Shown: positions 17,290 through 26,271, counted from the stretch's first letter. The stretch: 64,000 nucleotides of DNA from Negativicutes bacterium (GCA_031292035.1 JARLHX010000375.1:62001-126000); one strand, 5' to 3'. Numbers and translations: made by a program. Notes: generated by a model not told the origin, from the sequence alone.

Positions 17290-18837
17290 TTACAGTTTTT
17301 CCGATACTGCTTTGGCCTGCAAAAACAGGAGGAGATAATCGGTCCCGCCGGCTTTGGAATCGGTGCCTGACATATTGAAGCCGCCAAAAGGATGAGCTCC
17401 CACCATGGCGCCAGTGCATTTGCGATTGAGGTAAAGGTTACCGACATGGAAGGTACGGCGGGCCTTTGCCAACTTGTCTCGGTTCCGGGAATAGACTGCT
17501 CCGGTTAAACCATAATCGGTATCATTGGCTATCGCAATGGCCTCATCGAAGTTTTCAGCCTTGATGATGGCCAGTACCGGCCCAAAGATTTCTTCTTGGG
17601 CGATGCGCGCCTGGGGCGGAACATCGGCAAATACGGTGGGCTCTATATAATAGCCTGCACTGTCGCCTTTTTTCCCGCCGGCTACCAGTCTTGCCTCGCC
17701 TTTGCCAATTTCGATATAGTCCAGAATCTTGCGCTGAGCATTGGCATCAATCACCGGACCCAAGTGAATGGATGGGTCGGTGGTCGGCCCCACCTTCAGG
17801 GCTTTGGCTCTCGCTGCAACTTTGGCAACCAGTTCGTCATAGACATCTTTTACTACGATGGCCCGGGAACAGGCTGAACATTTCTGGCCGGCGAAACCAA
17901 AAGCCGAGGTGACAATGCCGTTGGCGGCGTCTTCAACATCGGTTTCACTGTCAACAACAATGGCATCTTTGCCGCCCATTTCCGCAACCACCCGTTTGAG
18001 CCACTTCTGCCCGGGCGCGACGTCGGCCGCCAGTTTATTGATCCGCACCCCGACTTCACGGGAGCCGGTAAAGTTGATAAACCTCACCTGGGGATGGCTT
18101 ACCAGGTAATCCCCAAGAACTGCGCCGCTGCCTGGCAGATAATTGACTACTCCGGGCGGCAGTCCGACCTCTTCTAAAAGTTCCATGAATTTCGCGGCAA
18201 TAACCGCAGTTGTGCTGGCCGGCTTCATGATGACGGTGTTACCGGCGACAACAGCCGCAGTGGTCATACCGGCCAGAATGGCCAGCGGGAAATTCCAGGG
18301 AGCGATGACGACCCCCACACCCAACGGAATGTAAAAGCACTCATTTTGCTCGCCCTGCTGGGGAATGACCGGCATACCCTGAGCATAATTGAGCATCTGC
18401 CGGCCATAGTATTCCATAAAATCGATGGCTTCGGCGGTGTCGGCATCAGCCTCTACCCAGCTTTTGCCGGACTCTTCCACCAACCAGGCGGAAAATTCGA
18501 ATTTACGCCGCCGCAGGCTAGCCGCGGCCTTAAACAGGAAGGTCGCCCGTTGTTTGGGACATACATCCCGCCAACTGGCAAAGGCGGCTTGGGCTGCTGC
18601 CAGGGCCTTGTCCGCCAAGGCGATATCGGCTTTAGCCACCGTTCCGACGCTTTCTTTCGCCAAAGAAGGATTCAGCGACGTAATGCGTTCGGCAGTATCG
18701 ATCTTTTCCCCGCCGATCACCAGCGGGTAGTGACAGCTTTTCTGTTTGGCAACAGCAGCCAGCGCAGCCTCCATGGCAGCTTTGTTCTCCGGGGCCGCAA
18801 AATTGACTAGCGCTTCATTTGTATAATCTTTTAACAT
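17290..18837 (-). CDS. rocA: 1-pyrroline-5-carboxylate dehydrogenase (RocA type)
   Basis: A 515-residue aldehyde dehydrogenase of the Bacillus RocA kind, which oxidises P5C/glutamate semialdehyde to glutamate with NAD+. The catalytic Cys lies in FGFAGQKCSACSR (about 305), the general-base Glu in VVAEMGGKDAIVV (about 273), and the NAD-binding segments are VIAPWNFPLAI and NFTGSREVG. Length equals the family's. GGAGG precedes ATG. It is the last gene of a six-gene operon whose other members form an FAD/Fe-S dehydrogenase, so the pair most simply carries out imino acid to P5C to glutamate. Confidence 0.93.
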   Translation of the reverse strand: MLKDYTNEALVNFAAPENKAAMEAALAAVAKQKSCHYPLVIGGEKIDTAERITSLNPSLAKESVGTVAKADIALADKALAAAQAAFASWRDVCPKQRATFLFKAAASLRRRKFEFSAWLVEESGKSWVEADADTAEAIDFMEYYGRQMLNYAQGMPVIPQQGEQNECFYIPLGVGVVIAPWNFPLAILAGMTTAAVVAGNTVIMKPASTTAVIAAKFMELLEEVGLPPGVVNYLPGSGAVLGDYLVSHPQVRFINFTGSREVGVRINKLAADVAPGQKWLKRVVAEMGGKDAIVVDSETDVEDAANGIVTSAFGFAGQKCSACSRAIVVKDVYDELVAKVAARAKALKVGPTTDPSIHLGPVIDANAQRKILDYIEIGKGEARLVAGGKKGDSAGYYIEPTVFADVPPQARIAQEEIFGPVLAIIKAENFDEAIAIANDTDYGLTGAVYSRNRDKLAKARRTFHVGNLYLNRKCTGAMVGAHPFGGFNMSGTDSKAGGTDYLLLFLQAKAVSEKL

Positions 18838-18859
18838 GGTAATTCGCCTCCAAAATTCT

Positions 18860-20008
18860 TTATACTACTGATGGTTCTATGAACAGATCGCCCCGCTCAA
18901 ACCTTCCGGCATCGAACATATTGATCGGTAAGGCTGTGGGTTTGCCGTCAATGAGCTCAGCCATCAACTGCCCAACCACCGGAGCAATCATGAAACCATG
19001 GCCGCTAAACCCGGCGGCGGTAAAGAAACCTCGCAAAGTTGGATCCTCGCCCAGTATCGGCTGCCGGTCAGGCGACATATCATAAACGCCGGCCCACTGA
19101 CGAATAACAGTCAGCTCGGCGAGACGAGGCAGAATTGCCGTCACTTTTGCGGCCATTTCCTGCAAAAACTGCCAGCTGGCCTGCTGGTTAATTCCCTCCG
19201 GCTCGTCGGGATGGCCAACCCCCATGATGAAACTGCCGTGGGGCGACTGCTGGCAATACAGGTTGTGATAAAAACTCATGACCATCGGACCTTGCAGGGG
19301 TTCGACAGGCTCAGTCACCAATATTTCGTGCCGTTCCGGGGCGATCGGCAACTCGATTCCCGCCATCCGTCCGACAGTCTTGGCATAGCCGCCGGCAGCA
19401 TTGACCACCACCGCCGTGGCGATATCGCCGCCAGTGGTGCGTACACCCTTGACGCTGCCGTTCTCGGTGATGATTGCCGTCACTTCGCTGTAGGTGTGGA
19501 TTTCCACCCCAAGCTTTCTGGCGGCCTCGGCATAGAGCTTGGTCACCGCAAAAGGATTGCAGTGTCCGTCTTTCGGGCAAAATGTTGCGCCATACAGACC
19601 GTCGGTATTGAGGATAGGTACGATGGCCCGGGCTTCATCCGGACTGACCCAGTAGGCTGGTATGTCCAGCGAATTTTGCAAAACCAGATTTTTATGGAAC
19701 TGTTCCACCATTTTCTCGGTGTAAGCCAGCAGCAGATAGCCGCTTTGGTTAAATTCGATATCACCTGGCGTATCCAGAAGTTCGGGAAGGTGCTCATAGA
19801 TCCGCATACTTTCCCGGGATAAAAGACAATTGGCCTCTGTACCCCACTGCAGACGGAATCCTGCACCACAGCGCCCAGTGGCACCGCTGGCCAGATAGCC
19901 TTTTTCCAGCAGCACAACCTTGCCTACCCCCTGTTTCGCCAGGTTATAGGCGATGGAGCAGCCTACCACGCCACCGCCGATGACTACCACATCTGCCCAT
20001 TTAACCAT
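18860..20008 (-). CDS. FAD-dependent oxidoreductase, DAO family (proline dehydrogenase beta-like subunit)
   Basis: A 382-residue flavoprotein of the D-amino-acid oxidase/glycine oxidase family. The FAD-binding start is ADVVVIGGGVVGCSIAYNLAKQG with ASGATGRCGAGFRLQWG after it; the C-terminal GVYDMSPDRQPILGE and AAGFSGHGFMIAPVVG blocks are typical. Such chains are the catalytic subunits of archaeal dye-linked proline dehydrogenase (beta), hydroxyproline dehydrogenase and HcnC. The P5C dehydrogenase downstream favours a proline-like substrate. ATG 20008 is chosen for the AGGAGG seven bases upstream; it overlaps the preceding gene by eight bases. Confidence 0.85.
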   Translation of the reverse strand: MVKWADVVVIGGGVVGCSIAYNLAKQGVGKVVLLEKGYLASGATGRCGAGFRLQWGTEANCLLSRESMRIYEHLPELLDTPGDIEFNQSGYLLLAYTEKMVEQFHKNLVLQNSLDIPAYWVSPDEARAIVPILNTDGLYGATFCPKDGHCNPFAVTKLYAEAARKLGVEIHTYSEVTAIITENGSVKGVRTTGGDIATAVVVNAAGGYAKTVGRMAGIELPIAPERHEILVTEPVEPLQGPMVMSFYHNLYCQQSPHGSFIMGVGHPDEPEGINQQASWQFLQEMAAKVTAILPRLAELTVIRQWAGVYDMSPDRQPILGEDPTLRGFFTAAGFSGHGFMIAPVVGQLMAELIDGKPTALPINMFDAGRFERGDLFIEPSVV

Positions 20009-20276
20009 GCTCAATCCTCCTGGCCAGCACACCGAGTTTTATCGGCGCCGCCGGCGGGCGAAAGGTCGGTAAGCCTACATCGCTCGCCGGTTTCCCTGTC
20101 AGGCGGGCAACCTCCTGCGCTACCAGCGGCAGACAGTTACGCCCCTGACAGGGACCCATACCGCAGCGGCAGGCTCGTTTGATTTCCTCGATATCAGTCG
20201 CCCCCTCGCCAATCAGGCGGCGAATTTCTCCCAAGGTAACGTCTTCACAGCGGCAAACAATTGCGTCATCACTCAT
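20001..20276 (-). CDS. BFD-like [2Fe-2S]-binding subunit
   Basis: A 91-residue protein with a BFD-like [2Fe-2S] domain: CRCEDVTLGEI near the N-terminus and CRCGMGPCQGRNC at about 37-49 supply the cysteine ligands. The same domain forms the C-terminus of HcnB/opine-oxidase A-type subunits, but here it is a separate gene. It overlaps both neighbours by eight bases, showing tight translational coupling. Its likely role is to pass electrons between the flavin subunits. Confidence 0.85.
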   Translation of the reverse strand: MSDDAIVCRCEDVTLGEIRRLIGEGATDIEEIKRACRCGMGPCQGRNCLPLVAQEVARLTGKPASDVGLPTFRPPAAPIKLGVLARRIEHG

Positions 20277-20721
20277 TGGTGTATTCCTCCCTCCGGCGGA
20301 TATGGCGTACTTCCATGCCCAGTTCCCTCGGCACCGCCAGCGCGAGCACTCTGGTCTTGTTTTTGTATTCCTGAATTTTAATTACCTCGGCTTCCCCTAC
20401 CGTCCGGCCAGCCCGGTCGAGAGCCTCGACTACATCACCTGGCTGGGGCACAGGGGAGAATTCGTAGGGAATCTTGATCAACGCTTGAGTCGGTGAATAG
20501 GAATAATCTGCGACAAATATCGCCAGCCCCGGACAGTGGGCCAGGCAGGCGCCGCAGCCATTGCAGCGGCTCACGTCCAGTTCGGGGCAGTCATTAATAT
20601 CACTGAAAGGCTTGATAGCCCCGCGCATACAGGCATCGACACAGGGATTGCAGGGAATATTTTGCCGGCATTCGATAATCGCCACCGGACCGGCCGCCAG
20701 TCTTGCCAATGAAGGCCCCAT
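20269..20721 (-). CDS. 4Fe-4S ferredoxin-type subunit
   Basis: A 150-residue iron-sulfur protein. The first cluster set resembles CRQNIPCNPCVDACMRGAI and the second is CNGCGACLAHCPG (about 75-87), so one or two [4Fe-4S] clusters are expected. The C-terminal 60 residues have no cysteines. A ferredoxin-like subunit also occurs in Thermococcales proline dehydrogenase. It starts one base inside the preceding gene's stop and overlaps the next by eight bases. Confidence 0.85.
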   Translation of the reverse strand: MGPSLARLAAGPVAIIECRQNIPCNPCVDACMRGAIKPFSDINDCPELDVSRCNGCGACLAHCPGLAIFVADYSYSPTQALIKIPYEFSPVPQPGDVVEALDRAGRTVGEAEVIKIQEYKNKTRVLALAVPRELGMEVRHIRRREEYTNE

Positions 20722-21815
20722 CAGATCACCTCCGCCAGATTCGCCCTGGTCACCTTGGCCAGACCGCTTCGGATTTTCGTACTCAGTGGCCCGGCCCGCA
20801 AGGCAGCCAGTTGTGCCTGGGCGGCCGCCAGTTCCAGCCTTAACCCGGATGTGTTCGTCCCTAACGCCAGAGCGGCAGCCAATCCGGCAATTTTCCCTTC
20901 CACCATGGCGGTGGAAGCTTCTTCGATTCCGGCTACATCGCCGGCGATATAGATGTTGGGCCGGGTGGTCAGCAGCGTCTCATCCCGAAAGGGAATATTG
21001 CCACCCAGCTCGGGAACATAAACCATGCCGCAACCGGCCTGCCAGAGCAATTCTGTCAGTGGCGACAGGCCAACAGCCAGGCACATTCCGTCCACAGCAA
21101 ACTCTTTTTCACTGCCTGGTATCGGCTGCCAGTTTCCGTCCAACTGCCAAATGACTGCACCGTCCAGGCTATTTGCGCCCCTGGCGTGTTTCACGGTATG
21201 GGAGGTATAAACCGGTACCCCACAGCGCTTGACCTTGTCGGCATGGACTTGATAGCAACCTGCCGCCGGCCCGGCCTCGACAATGGCCGCGACTTCCACT
21301 CCGGCCTGCAGCAACTGATAAGCAACAATCACCCCGATGTTGCCGGCTCCGATCATTAACAGCCGCTTGCCTGGCAGGACGCCATACACATTCATCAGCG
21401 TCTGCACTGCACCGGCGCCATAAATCCCCGGCAGATCGTTATTGGGGAAAACCAATGTTTTTTCGGCAGCACCGGTGGCCACGATCAGCTTTTTCGGTCG
21501 CACGGTGTGAAATTCACCTTGGTATTTGACAGTGAGCACACCGTCAGGATAATAGCCCAGTGCGGTGGCGTCCTGCCAAACAGTCACGCCGGGTGTAGCG
21601 TTAACTTCTTCAATTAATTTGCGGGCAATATCAACGCCGCGCTCGCCGGCATACTCCGCTTTGGAGCCGAAAAATTTATGAGTTTGTTTGATAAGCTGTC
21701 CACCCAGATAGGGAAATCGCTCCAGCAATAGTACCTGCGCTCCGGCCCGGGCGGCATGGAGCGCTGCAACCAAACCGGCTGGCCCGGCGCCAATAATTGC
21801 AATTTCAGTTTTCAT
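20721..21815 (-). CDS. FAD/NAD(P)-binding oxidoreductase (alpha-like subunit)
   Basis: A 364-residue pyridine-nucleotide-disulfide-type flavoprotein. The N-terminal FAD motif is IAIIGAGPAGLVAALHAARAG, the internal nucleotide-binding motif is LLMIGAGNIGVIVAYQL (about 160) and the second FAD block is IYIAGDVAGIEEA (about 290). It corresponds to the N-terminal two thirds of HcnB/SoxA-type subunits, whose BFD-like end is encoded separately at 20001. It probably reoxidises the complex with NAD(P)+ or passes electrons onward. The start follows the upstream stop as TAAATG. Confidence 0.85.
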   Translation of the reverse strand: MKTEIAIIGAGPAGLVAALHAARAGAQVLLLERFPYLGGQLIKQTHKFFGSKAEYAGERGVDIARKLIEEVNATPGVTVWQDATALGYYPDGVLTVKYQGEFHTVRPKKLIVATGAAEKTLVFPNNDLPGIYGAGAVQTLMNVYGVLPGKRLLMIGAGNIGVIVAYQLLQAGVEVAAIVEAGPAAGCYQVHADKVKRCGVPVYTSHTVKHARGANSLDGAVIWQLDGNWQPIPGSEKEFAVDGMCLAVGLSPLTELLWQAGCGMVYVPELGGNIPFRDETLLTTRPNIYIAGDVAGIEEASTAMVEGKIAGLAAALALGTNTSGLRLELAAAQAQLAALRAGPLSTKIRSGLAKVTRANLAEVI

Positions 21816-22121
21816 TTACACCACTTCGCCCTTCCCGGTCTGTGTTTCGACCTTCATTCCCGCCCGCAGCGGTTCGGTGCAAACCCGAACATTTGGCACG
21901 CCATCTACAGTCATCAAACAGGAAGAACAGTTGCCGATAGCGCAAAACAAGCCGCGCGGCCGCTTATGGCGCAAGCTGTGTCTAAGTAGCCTTACCCCCG
22001 CGTCATGGAGCGCGGCGACAATCGGTTCACCGGCAACCCCTTCCAAGATCTGACCATCAAAACTAAAAGTAATCTTTTCCTGTTTAGGAAAACTGAGAAT
22101 CGGATGATCGGTTATCCGCAT
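21816..22121 (-). CDS. [2Fe-2S] protein, sarcosine oxidase alpha N-terminal/HcnA type
   Basis: A 101-residue plant-type [2Fe-2S] domain protein. The ligand pattern is C-x4-C-x2-C-x12-C in FCAIGNCSSCLMTVDG and VRVC, and the segment RLLRHSLRHKRPRGLFC is typical of the sarcosine oxidase alpha N-terminal and HcnA subunits. GGGGGTG lies five bases before ATG. It is the first gene of the operon and starts about 30 bases downstream of a sigma-54 promoter. Confidence 0.88.
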   Translation of the reverse strand: MRITDHPILSFPKQEKITFSFDGQILEGVAGEPIVAALHDAGVRLLRHSLRHKRPRGLFCAIGNCSSCLMTVDGVPNVRVCTEPLRAGMKVETQTGKGEVV

Positions 22122-22149
22122 ACTAACACCCCCATGTCACCCCTACCAG

Positions 22150-22167
22150 ATGCAATTTTTATGCCAA
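22150..22167 (-). promoter_or_regulatory. Sigma-54 promoter of the proline-oxidation operon
   Basis: Minus-strand TTGGCAT-N5-TTGCAT, with GG and GC twelve bases apart as sigma-54 requires. It lies between the terminator of the activator gene and the first structural gene. Confidence 0.85.
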
Positions 22168-22171
22168 AAGA

Positions 22172-22199
22172 AAAAAAGAGCATTGAACTGCTCTTTTTT
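22172..22199 (-). terminator. Terminator of the sigma-54 activator gene
   Basis: AAAAAAGAGCA and TGCTCTTTTTT (22172-22182, 22189-22199) form a hairpin with a T run, ending the activator transcript only five bases before the sigma-54 promoter. Confidence 0.85.
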
Positions 22200-22297
22200 A
22201 GTCGCCAATCCCTCATAAAATCAGCCTTTAGGAGAAATTATACTTTTTAATCAATTGGTTAGGCAACGGCATTATCCAGACTATATCCGTCTGTTTG

Positions 22298-22313
22298 CTG
22301 ACACACGCGTCAG
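22298..22313. promoter_or_regulatory. Candidate enhancer (UAS) dyad
   Basis: CTGACACACGCGTCAG is an imperfect palindrome (CTGAC arms perfect) about 130 bases upstream of the sigma-54 promoter. It overlaps the activator stop codon. This is the usual distance for an activator binding site. Confidence 0.4.
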
Positions 22314-24031
22314 TTTTTCGACGTTATTCCCAGGTGCTGCATTTTATAGTACAGTGTGCTGCGGGGAATGCCGAGCTTTTTGGCGGCGGCAGCTTTATTA
22401 TGTACCGTCTCGGCGAGGGCTGCTTCGATCAACTCTCGCGCCACCGCATCAGTAGCCTGTTCCAGGTCGGAACCATCGAAAACTGGAGAATTGATCATTT
22501 TGTCGCTGCTACGGAAAGAAGCAGGCAGATTGGTAATTGCCAGCGTGTCGCCGTCAGCCAGGACCACCAGTCGCTCCAAAATATTGTACAGTTCCCTCAC
22601 ATTGCCTGGCCAATCATAGTCGAGAAAGACAGCCATTACCGCCGGTTCCACGCGATTAATCTGCTTGCCGTGGAGCGAGCCGAAATGCTGCAGCCCCCGG
22701 TGCACAAGCTCGGGAATATCCTCGCGACGTTCCCGGAGGGGCGGCAGCTGCAAAGTAACTACATTGAGACGATAATAGAGGTCATCGCGAAAATCACGTA
22801 AGGCAATCATTTCCTCAAGATTGCGATGAGTCGCGGCAATAATTCTCACATCCACCTTCACCGCCCGGTCACCGCCGATCCGGTAAAAACTCTTATCCTG
22901 CAGCACCCGCAGCAGTTTGACCTGCATTTCCTTTGGCAATTCACCGATCTCATCCAAAAACAAGGTGCCGCCTTCGGCTGATTCAAATAAGCCGTGTTTG
23001 CCCTTCCGGTCGGCGCCGGTAAAAGCCCCCGGCTGATAACCAAACAATTCACTTTCAAAAAGATTGGCAGGAATAGCCCCGCAGTTGATTTCGACAATCG
23101 GCCCTGGACGGCGACTGGCAGCGTGAATGGCCCGCGCAAAAATCTCTTTGCCTGTGCCGCTTTCCCCCCGGATCAATACCGGAACTCCGGTAGTAGCGAT
23201 GCGCCGCCCCATGCTTATTGCTTCCTGCAATTCGGCGTTATGCCCGCGAATGACGGCGAACGGATCGGCTTGTGAGTTGATCTTGCCGATCTCTTCTTTC
23301 AGCGATAACACTTCTTGGCTCGCCCGGGAAAGCTCGCGGTTTAAGTTGACAAGTTCGGTGATATCCCGTTCGGCCGAAATTCCACCGATGATGGTTCCAT
23401 CGAGTTCCAGCGGCGCCGCATTAATCAAGACATGCGCCCCCTCACGAGGCCGGTGATACTTGTCGCGGACAGGCTGAGGAGATTGCATCATTCCGGTAAC
23501 CACCAAATTGGAGAAAAACTCGCCAATCGGTTTGCCCAGTATTTCCTGGGCACTAAAGCCGTAAAGCTGCTCGGCCCGACTATTCCAGGCCGTCACCCGC
23601 TGCCTGGCGTCGATGACGGTAACCGCTTCACTGACAGTGTCGAGCACCGTCGCCGTAATCACTTGCTGCTCGCGCAACAAGCGGATAAATGTTTGAACAA
23701 ACGCTTTCGGCGTATGGAGGGCGACCGGTTTTCCTTCCGCAAATACCACCACCGCCCATCCTATCAAGAGGGTATGTTCGCTGGCTACTGTACGTCCCAG
23801 AAAATCTTCATCCCGAACCACCAGTGCGAAATCAGCGACATCCTCAACAGATGCGCCATCCTTGCCGCAGCCTTCGTCGGTAAGATAGCCCCAGCGCCCC
23901 TGACTATAGACCGTCAGGGCATCCCATTGACCGGCAGCCAATAACCCCTTTGCTTCCGCTAACGGCATCTCCGGCGCTACAGACAATACCTGCCTGGTGA
24001 CTATATCGGCGACCTTCAGTTCCCGATTCAT
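22310..24031 (-). CDS. Sigma-54-dependent activator (CBS-like, PAS, AAA+, Fis HTH), PrdR-like
   Basis: A 573-residue enhancer-binding protein. The N-terminal 130 residues look like a CBS-type sensor, then a PAS domain (about 145-235), the AAA+ domain (about 255-490) with Walker A GESGTGKE, the sigma-54 contact loop GAFTGAD, Walker B LFLDEIGE and the R-finger region, and a Fis-type helix-turn-helix at the end ([18 protein letters not shown]). The order matches PrdR, the proline-responsive activator of Clostridioides difficile; ligand specificity is inferred only from its neighbours. A GGGGGAGGG sequence lies upstream of ATG. It is followed by its own terminator and then the promoter it most likely activates. 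Confidence 0.9.
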   Translation of the reverse strand: MNRELKVADIVTRQVLSVAPEMPLAEAKGLLAAGQWDALTVYSQGRWGYLTDEGCGKDGASVEDVADFALVVRDEDFLGRTVASEHTLLIGWAVVVFAEGKPVALHTPKAFVQTFIRLLREQQVITATVLDTVSEAVTVIDARQRVTAWNSRAEQLYGFSAQEILGKPIGEFFSNLVVTGMMQSPQPVRDKYHRPREGAHVLINAAPLELDGTIIGGISAERDITELVNLNRELSRASQEVLSLKEEIGKINSQADPFAVIRGHNAELQEAISMGRRIATTGVPVLIRGESGTGKEIFARAIHAASRRPGPIVEINCGAIPANLFESELFGYQPGAFTGADRKGKHGLFESAEGGTLFLDEIGELPKEMQVKLLRVLQDKSFYRIGGDRAVKVDVRIIAATHRNLEEMIALRDFRDDLYYRLNVVTLQLPPLRERREDIPELVHRGLQHFGSLHGKQINRVEPAVMAVFLDYDWPGNVRELYNILERLVVLADGDTLAITNLPASFRSSDKMINSPVFDGSDLEQATDAVARELIEAALAETVHNKAAAAKKLGIPRSTLYYKMQHLGITSKN

Positions 24032-24053
24032 CCCTCACCCTCCCCCACAAATG

Positions 24054-24085
24054 AAAACGGTGTCACTCCAAATAGAATGACACCG
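24054..24085 (-). terminator. Terminator after the FtsH-like gene
   Basis: CGGTGTCA and TGACACCG (24058-24065, 24078-24085) pair; TTTTCATTT follows on the minus strand. It lies between the protease stop and the activator start. Confidence 0.7.
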
Positions 24086-24155
24086 TCGTCACCGTCCAAA
24101 AACTGACACTTTTATTATAGCCTATCGATTATTGGCTATGCAACCCCTTTTTGAT

Positions 24156-25658
24156 CTAAGCGCAGATTCCAGCGGCTCCGCCACGTAGCATCTGACGGAA
24201 TTCGTCTCCACTGATCGCCTCTTGCTCCAGCAAGACCGCGATTGTTTGTTCCAGTGCCTCCCGGTTGGCCGCCAACAAAGCATAAACCTCTGTTTCGGCA
24301 TCGCGCAGCACACCGGTGATGGAAGTATGCAAAATATCTGGCGGCAAATCATCTGGTGAGACAATGCCCAGATCAGACATGCCGCCAAAAATGATCTGTT
24401 TTGCCATATCGGCAGCCTGCTTAAAATCGCTGCTCGCTCCGGTGCTGCGGCTGCCAAGGAGCACCTCCTCTGCCACCGCCCCGGCTAACGCTACAGTGAT
24501 TTTGCCCCGCAAATAGTCAGCAGTATAAAGATACAGATCATCTTGCTGAGTCTGCCGCACATATCCCAATGCCTTGCCGCGGGCAGCCACATTGATACTG
24601 GCTACCGATCCCGGCAGGGCCAGCTCACTGACCAGCGCATGACCTGCTTCATGCACAGCAATACGGCGTTTTTCCGCAGCAGCAGGCAGCCGGTCAAGCT
24701 TCTCGCCCATGATCACCTTGTCGATGGCTCCTCGCAGGTGGTCTGTTGTCACCTGGCTCTCACCAGTGCGCAGAGCCGCAATGGCGGCTTCGTTGACCAG
24801 ACTCTCCAAATGGGCTCCGGAAAACCCGAACGTCGCTGCGGCGATCTCTTCGAGCGATGCAGTCGAGACTAGCGGCTTGTTACGGCTATGCAACTTTAGT
24901 ATCTGCAGCCGCCCTGCCTTGTCCGGCAAATCGACCCGTACCTGACGGTCAAAGCGTCCCGGTCTGAGTAGCGCCGGATCAAGCATATCAGAGCGGTTTG
25001 TCGCACCGATCAACAGCACACGAACCTCATCGTCTACTGACAAGCCATCCATCTGGACCAACAGCTCATTCAATGTTTGGTCGTATTCCAAATGTCCTGC
25101 ATTCTGACCGCGTTTACCGCCAAGCACTTCAATCTCATCGATAAAGACCACAGCACTGCTTTTGCCCTGTTTTTTAGCCAGACTGCGCGCCTGTTTAAAC
25201 AGCTGTCTAACGCGCTGCGCCCCCACTCCGACGTACATTTCAACGAATTCCGACCCACTGGCCGAGACAAATGCCGAATCGGTAAACTGAGCTGCCGCCC
25301 GGGCCAGAAGAGTTTTCCCTGTTCCCGGGGGTCCGTTTAGCAAAATGCCCTTAAGCGGTCTTATCCCAAGACGGAGGACGGTTTCGGAGTCACGGATAAA
25401 TTCCAGCGCCTCGCGAAGCTCATTTTTGGCCACTTCCTGCCCACCGATATCTTCGAATACGGTTAGGTTTTGGCGAGTCTTTCCATCGCCGAAGACGGCA
25501 AACGATTTTTTGGCACCCAAACGTCCGTTGCTTAAATAGGCCAAAGCAGCAATCATTCCCGCCAAAAAGAGCACAGGAAAAATATCGGTTCCCTGCCAGA
25601 GGAAAAACAGAATCAGACCGGTAGCTATGCCTGCCGTGATTGCTTTAAGGTGCATCAT
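24156..25658 (-). CDS. FtsH-like AAA+ zinc metalloprotease with a short membrane anchor
   Basis: A 500-residue membrane ATPase/protease. Residues 5-45 contain one or two close membrane segments, with none of the roughly 80-residue external domain of true FtsH. The AAA+ domain follows: Walker A GPPGTGKT (about 115), Walker B FIDEIEVLG, and the second region of homology GATNRSDMLDPALLRPGRFDRQV. The zinc protease domain has HEAGH (about 340) and the third ligand Asp in TGASSDFKQAADMAK (about 415), so it should be active. The start overlaps the upstream gene by four bases (ATGA). It is probably not the housekeeping FtsH; the paired membrane gene may be its substrate adaptor. Confidence 0.85.
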   Translation of the reverse strand: MMHLKAITAGIATGLILFFLWQGTDIFPVLFLAGMIAALAYLSNGRLGAKKSFAVFGDGKTRQNLTVFEDIGGQEVAKNELREALEFIRDSETVLRLGIRPLKGILLNGPPGTGKTLLARAAAQFTDSAFVSASGSEFVEMYVGVGAQRVRQLFKQARSLAKKQGKSSAVVFIDEIEVLGGKRGQNAGHLEYDQTLNELLVQMDGLSVDDEVRVLLIGATNRSDMLDPALLRPGRFDRQVRVDLPDKAGRLQILKLHSRNKPLVSTASLEEIAAATFGFSGAHLESLVNEAAIAALRTGESQVTTDHLRGAIDKVIMGEKLDRLPAAAEKRRIAVHEAGHALVSELALPGSVASINVAARGKALGYVRQTQQDDLYLYTADYLRGKITVALAGAVAEEVLLGSRSTGASSDFKQAADMAKQIIFGGMSDLGIVSPDDLPPDILHTSITGVLRDAETEVYALLAANREALEQTIAVLLEQEAISGDEFRQMLRGGAAGICA

Positions 25659-26191
25659 TTCACCTCCTCGCTGCCATGCCGCGGAACCACAGTATAAAGT
25701 GCATCCCGGTCCTTGGTCAGCTGAATGTAAACATATTGATTATCGACATAGATCTTAGCCGCGGTTTTTGCCCCCTCGGCCGCTTTTTGAACTGCGGCAG
25801 CCATGGCGGTAAAATTGCCGGAGACCATGGCTTCTTGTACACTGTACTGGATTTGATAGTCGAGATTTTCGAGTTCTGGTGAGCGGTGGTCGCGCAGCAC
25901 CACACGGAACGCCTTGCGGCCCAGCGCCTGTCTCGCTGTATCATTTATCGCCATATAGGTTTTTTGCAGATTTTCTACACCGCCCAAGGTGACATCCAAT
26001 ACGGCGGCATCACTGTTTCTCCCGCCTTCCTCCCAGTTGGCAGCCTCAACGCCCTGCACCTGCTGCAAGCCTTTATCCAGCGGTTTGGCAACTGCGTATT
26101 GATGCCACAATAACTGTCCCGCAATTAAAACAACCACAGTGATCACTAAAACAGTGAGATAGGTTAGCCAGCTTTTTCGATCCCACATCAT
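25655..26191 (-). CDS. Small single-pass membrane protein upstream of the FtsH-like protease
   Basis: A 178-residue protein with one N-terminal transmembrane helix (WLTYLTVLVITVVVLIAGQLLW) and a soluble outside domain of about 140 residues. I do not recognise the family. The outside part has no cysteine and carries repeated Ala-rich helices. ATG 26191 is chosen because GGGAGG lies five bases upstream; the longer frame to 26239 has no ribosome site. Since the neighbouring FtsH-like protease lacks an external domain, this protein may supply that part of the complex; that is inference from coupling alone. Confidence 0.65.
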   Translation of the reverse strand: MMWDRKSWLTYLTVLVITVVVLIAGQLLWHQYAVAKPLDKGLQQVQGVEAANWEEGGRNSDAAVLDVTLGGVENLQKTYMAINDTARQALGRKAFRVVLRDHRSPELENLDYQIQYSVQEAMVSGNFTAMAAAVQKAAEGAKTAAKIYVDNQYVYIQLTKDRDALYTVVPRHGSEEVK

Positions 26192-26222
26192 TTCGCCCTC
26201 CCGTCGCAAGTTAACATAAAAC

Positions 26223-26250
26223 ATTATACCATCCTTCATTCAGTTAGCAA
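26223..26250 (-). promoter_or_regulatory. Candidate sigma-A promoter for the protease operon
   Basis: Minus-strand TTGCTA (26245-26250) and TATAAT (26223-26228) with a 16-base spacer, 32 bases before the first start codon. Confidence 0.55.
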
Positions 26251-26271
26251 ACTTGTACTAATTGGCATAAT
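26244..26271 (+). promoter_or_regulatory. Candidate divergent promoter for the DUF378 gene
   Basis: TTAGCA (26244-26249) and CATAAT (26266-26271), spacer 16. Its -35 box overlaps the one on the other strand, so the two promoters would compete. Confidence 0.4.

Noticed and set aside
17091..17447. Minus-strand frame overlapping the end of rocA
   Set aside because: Overlaps a well-supported gene in another frame with no ribosome site; composition is that of a shadow frame.
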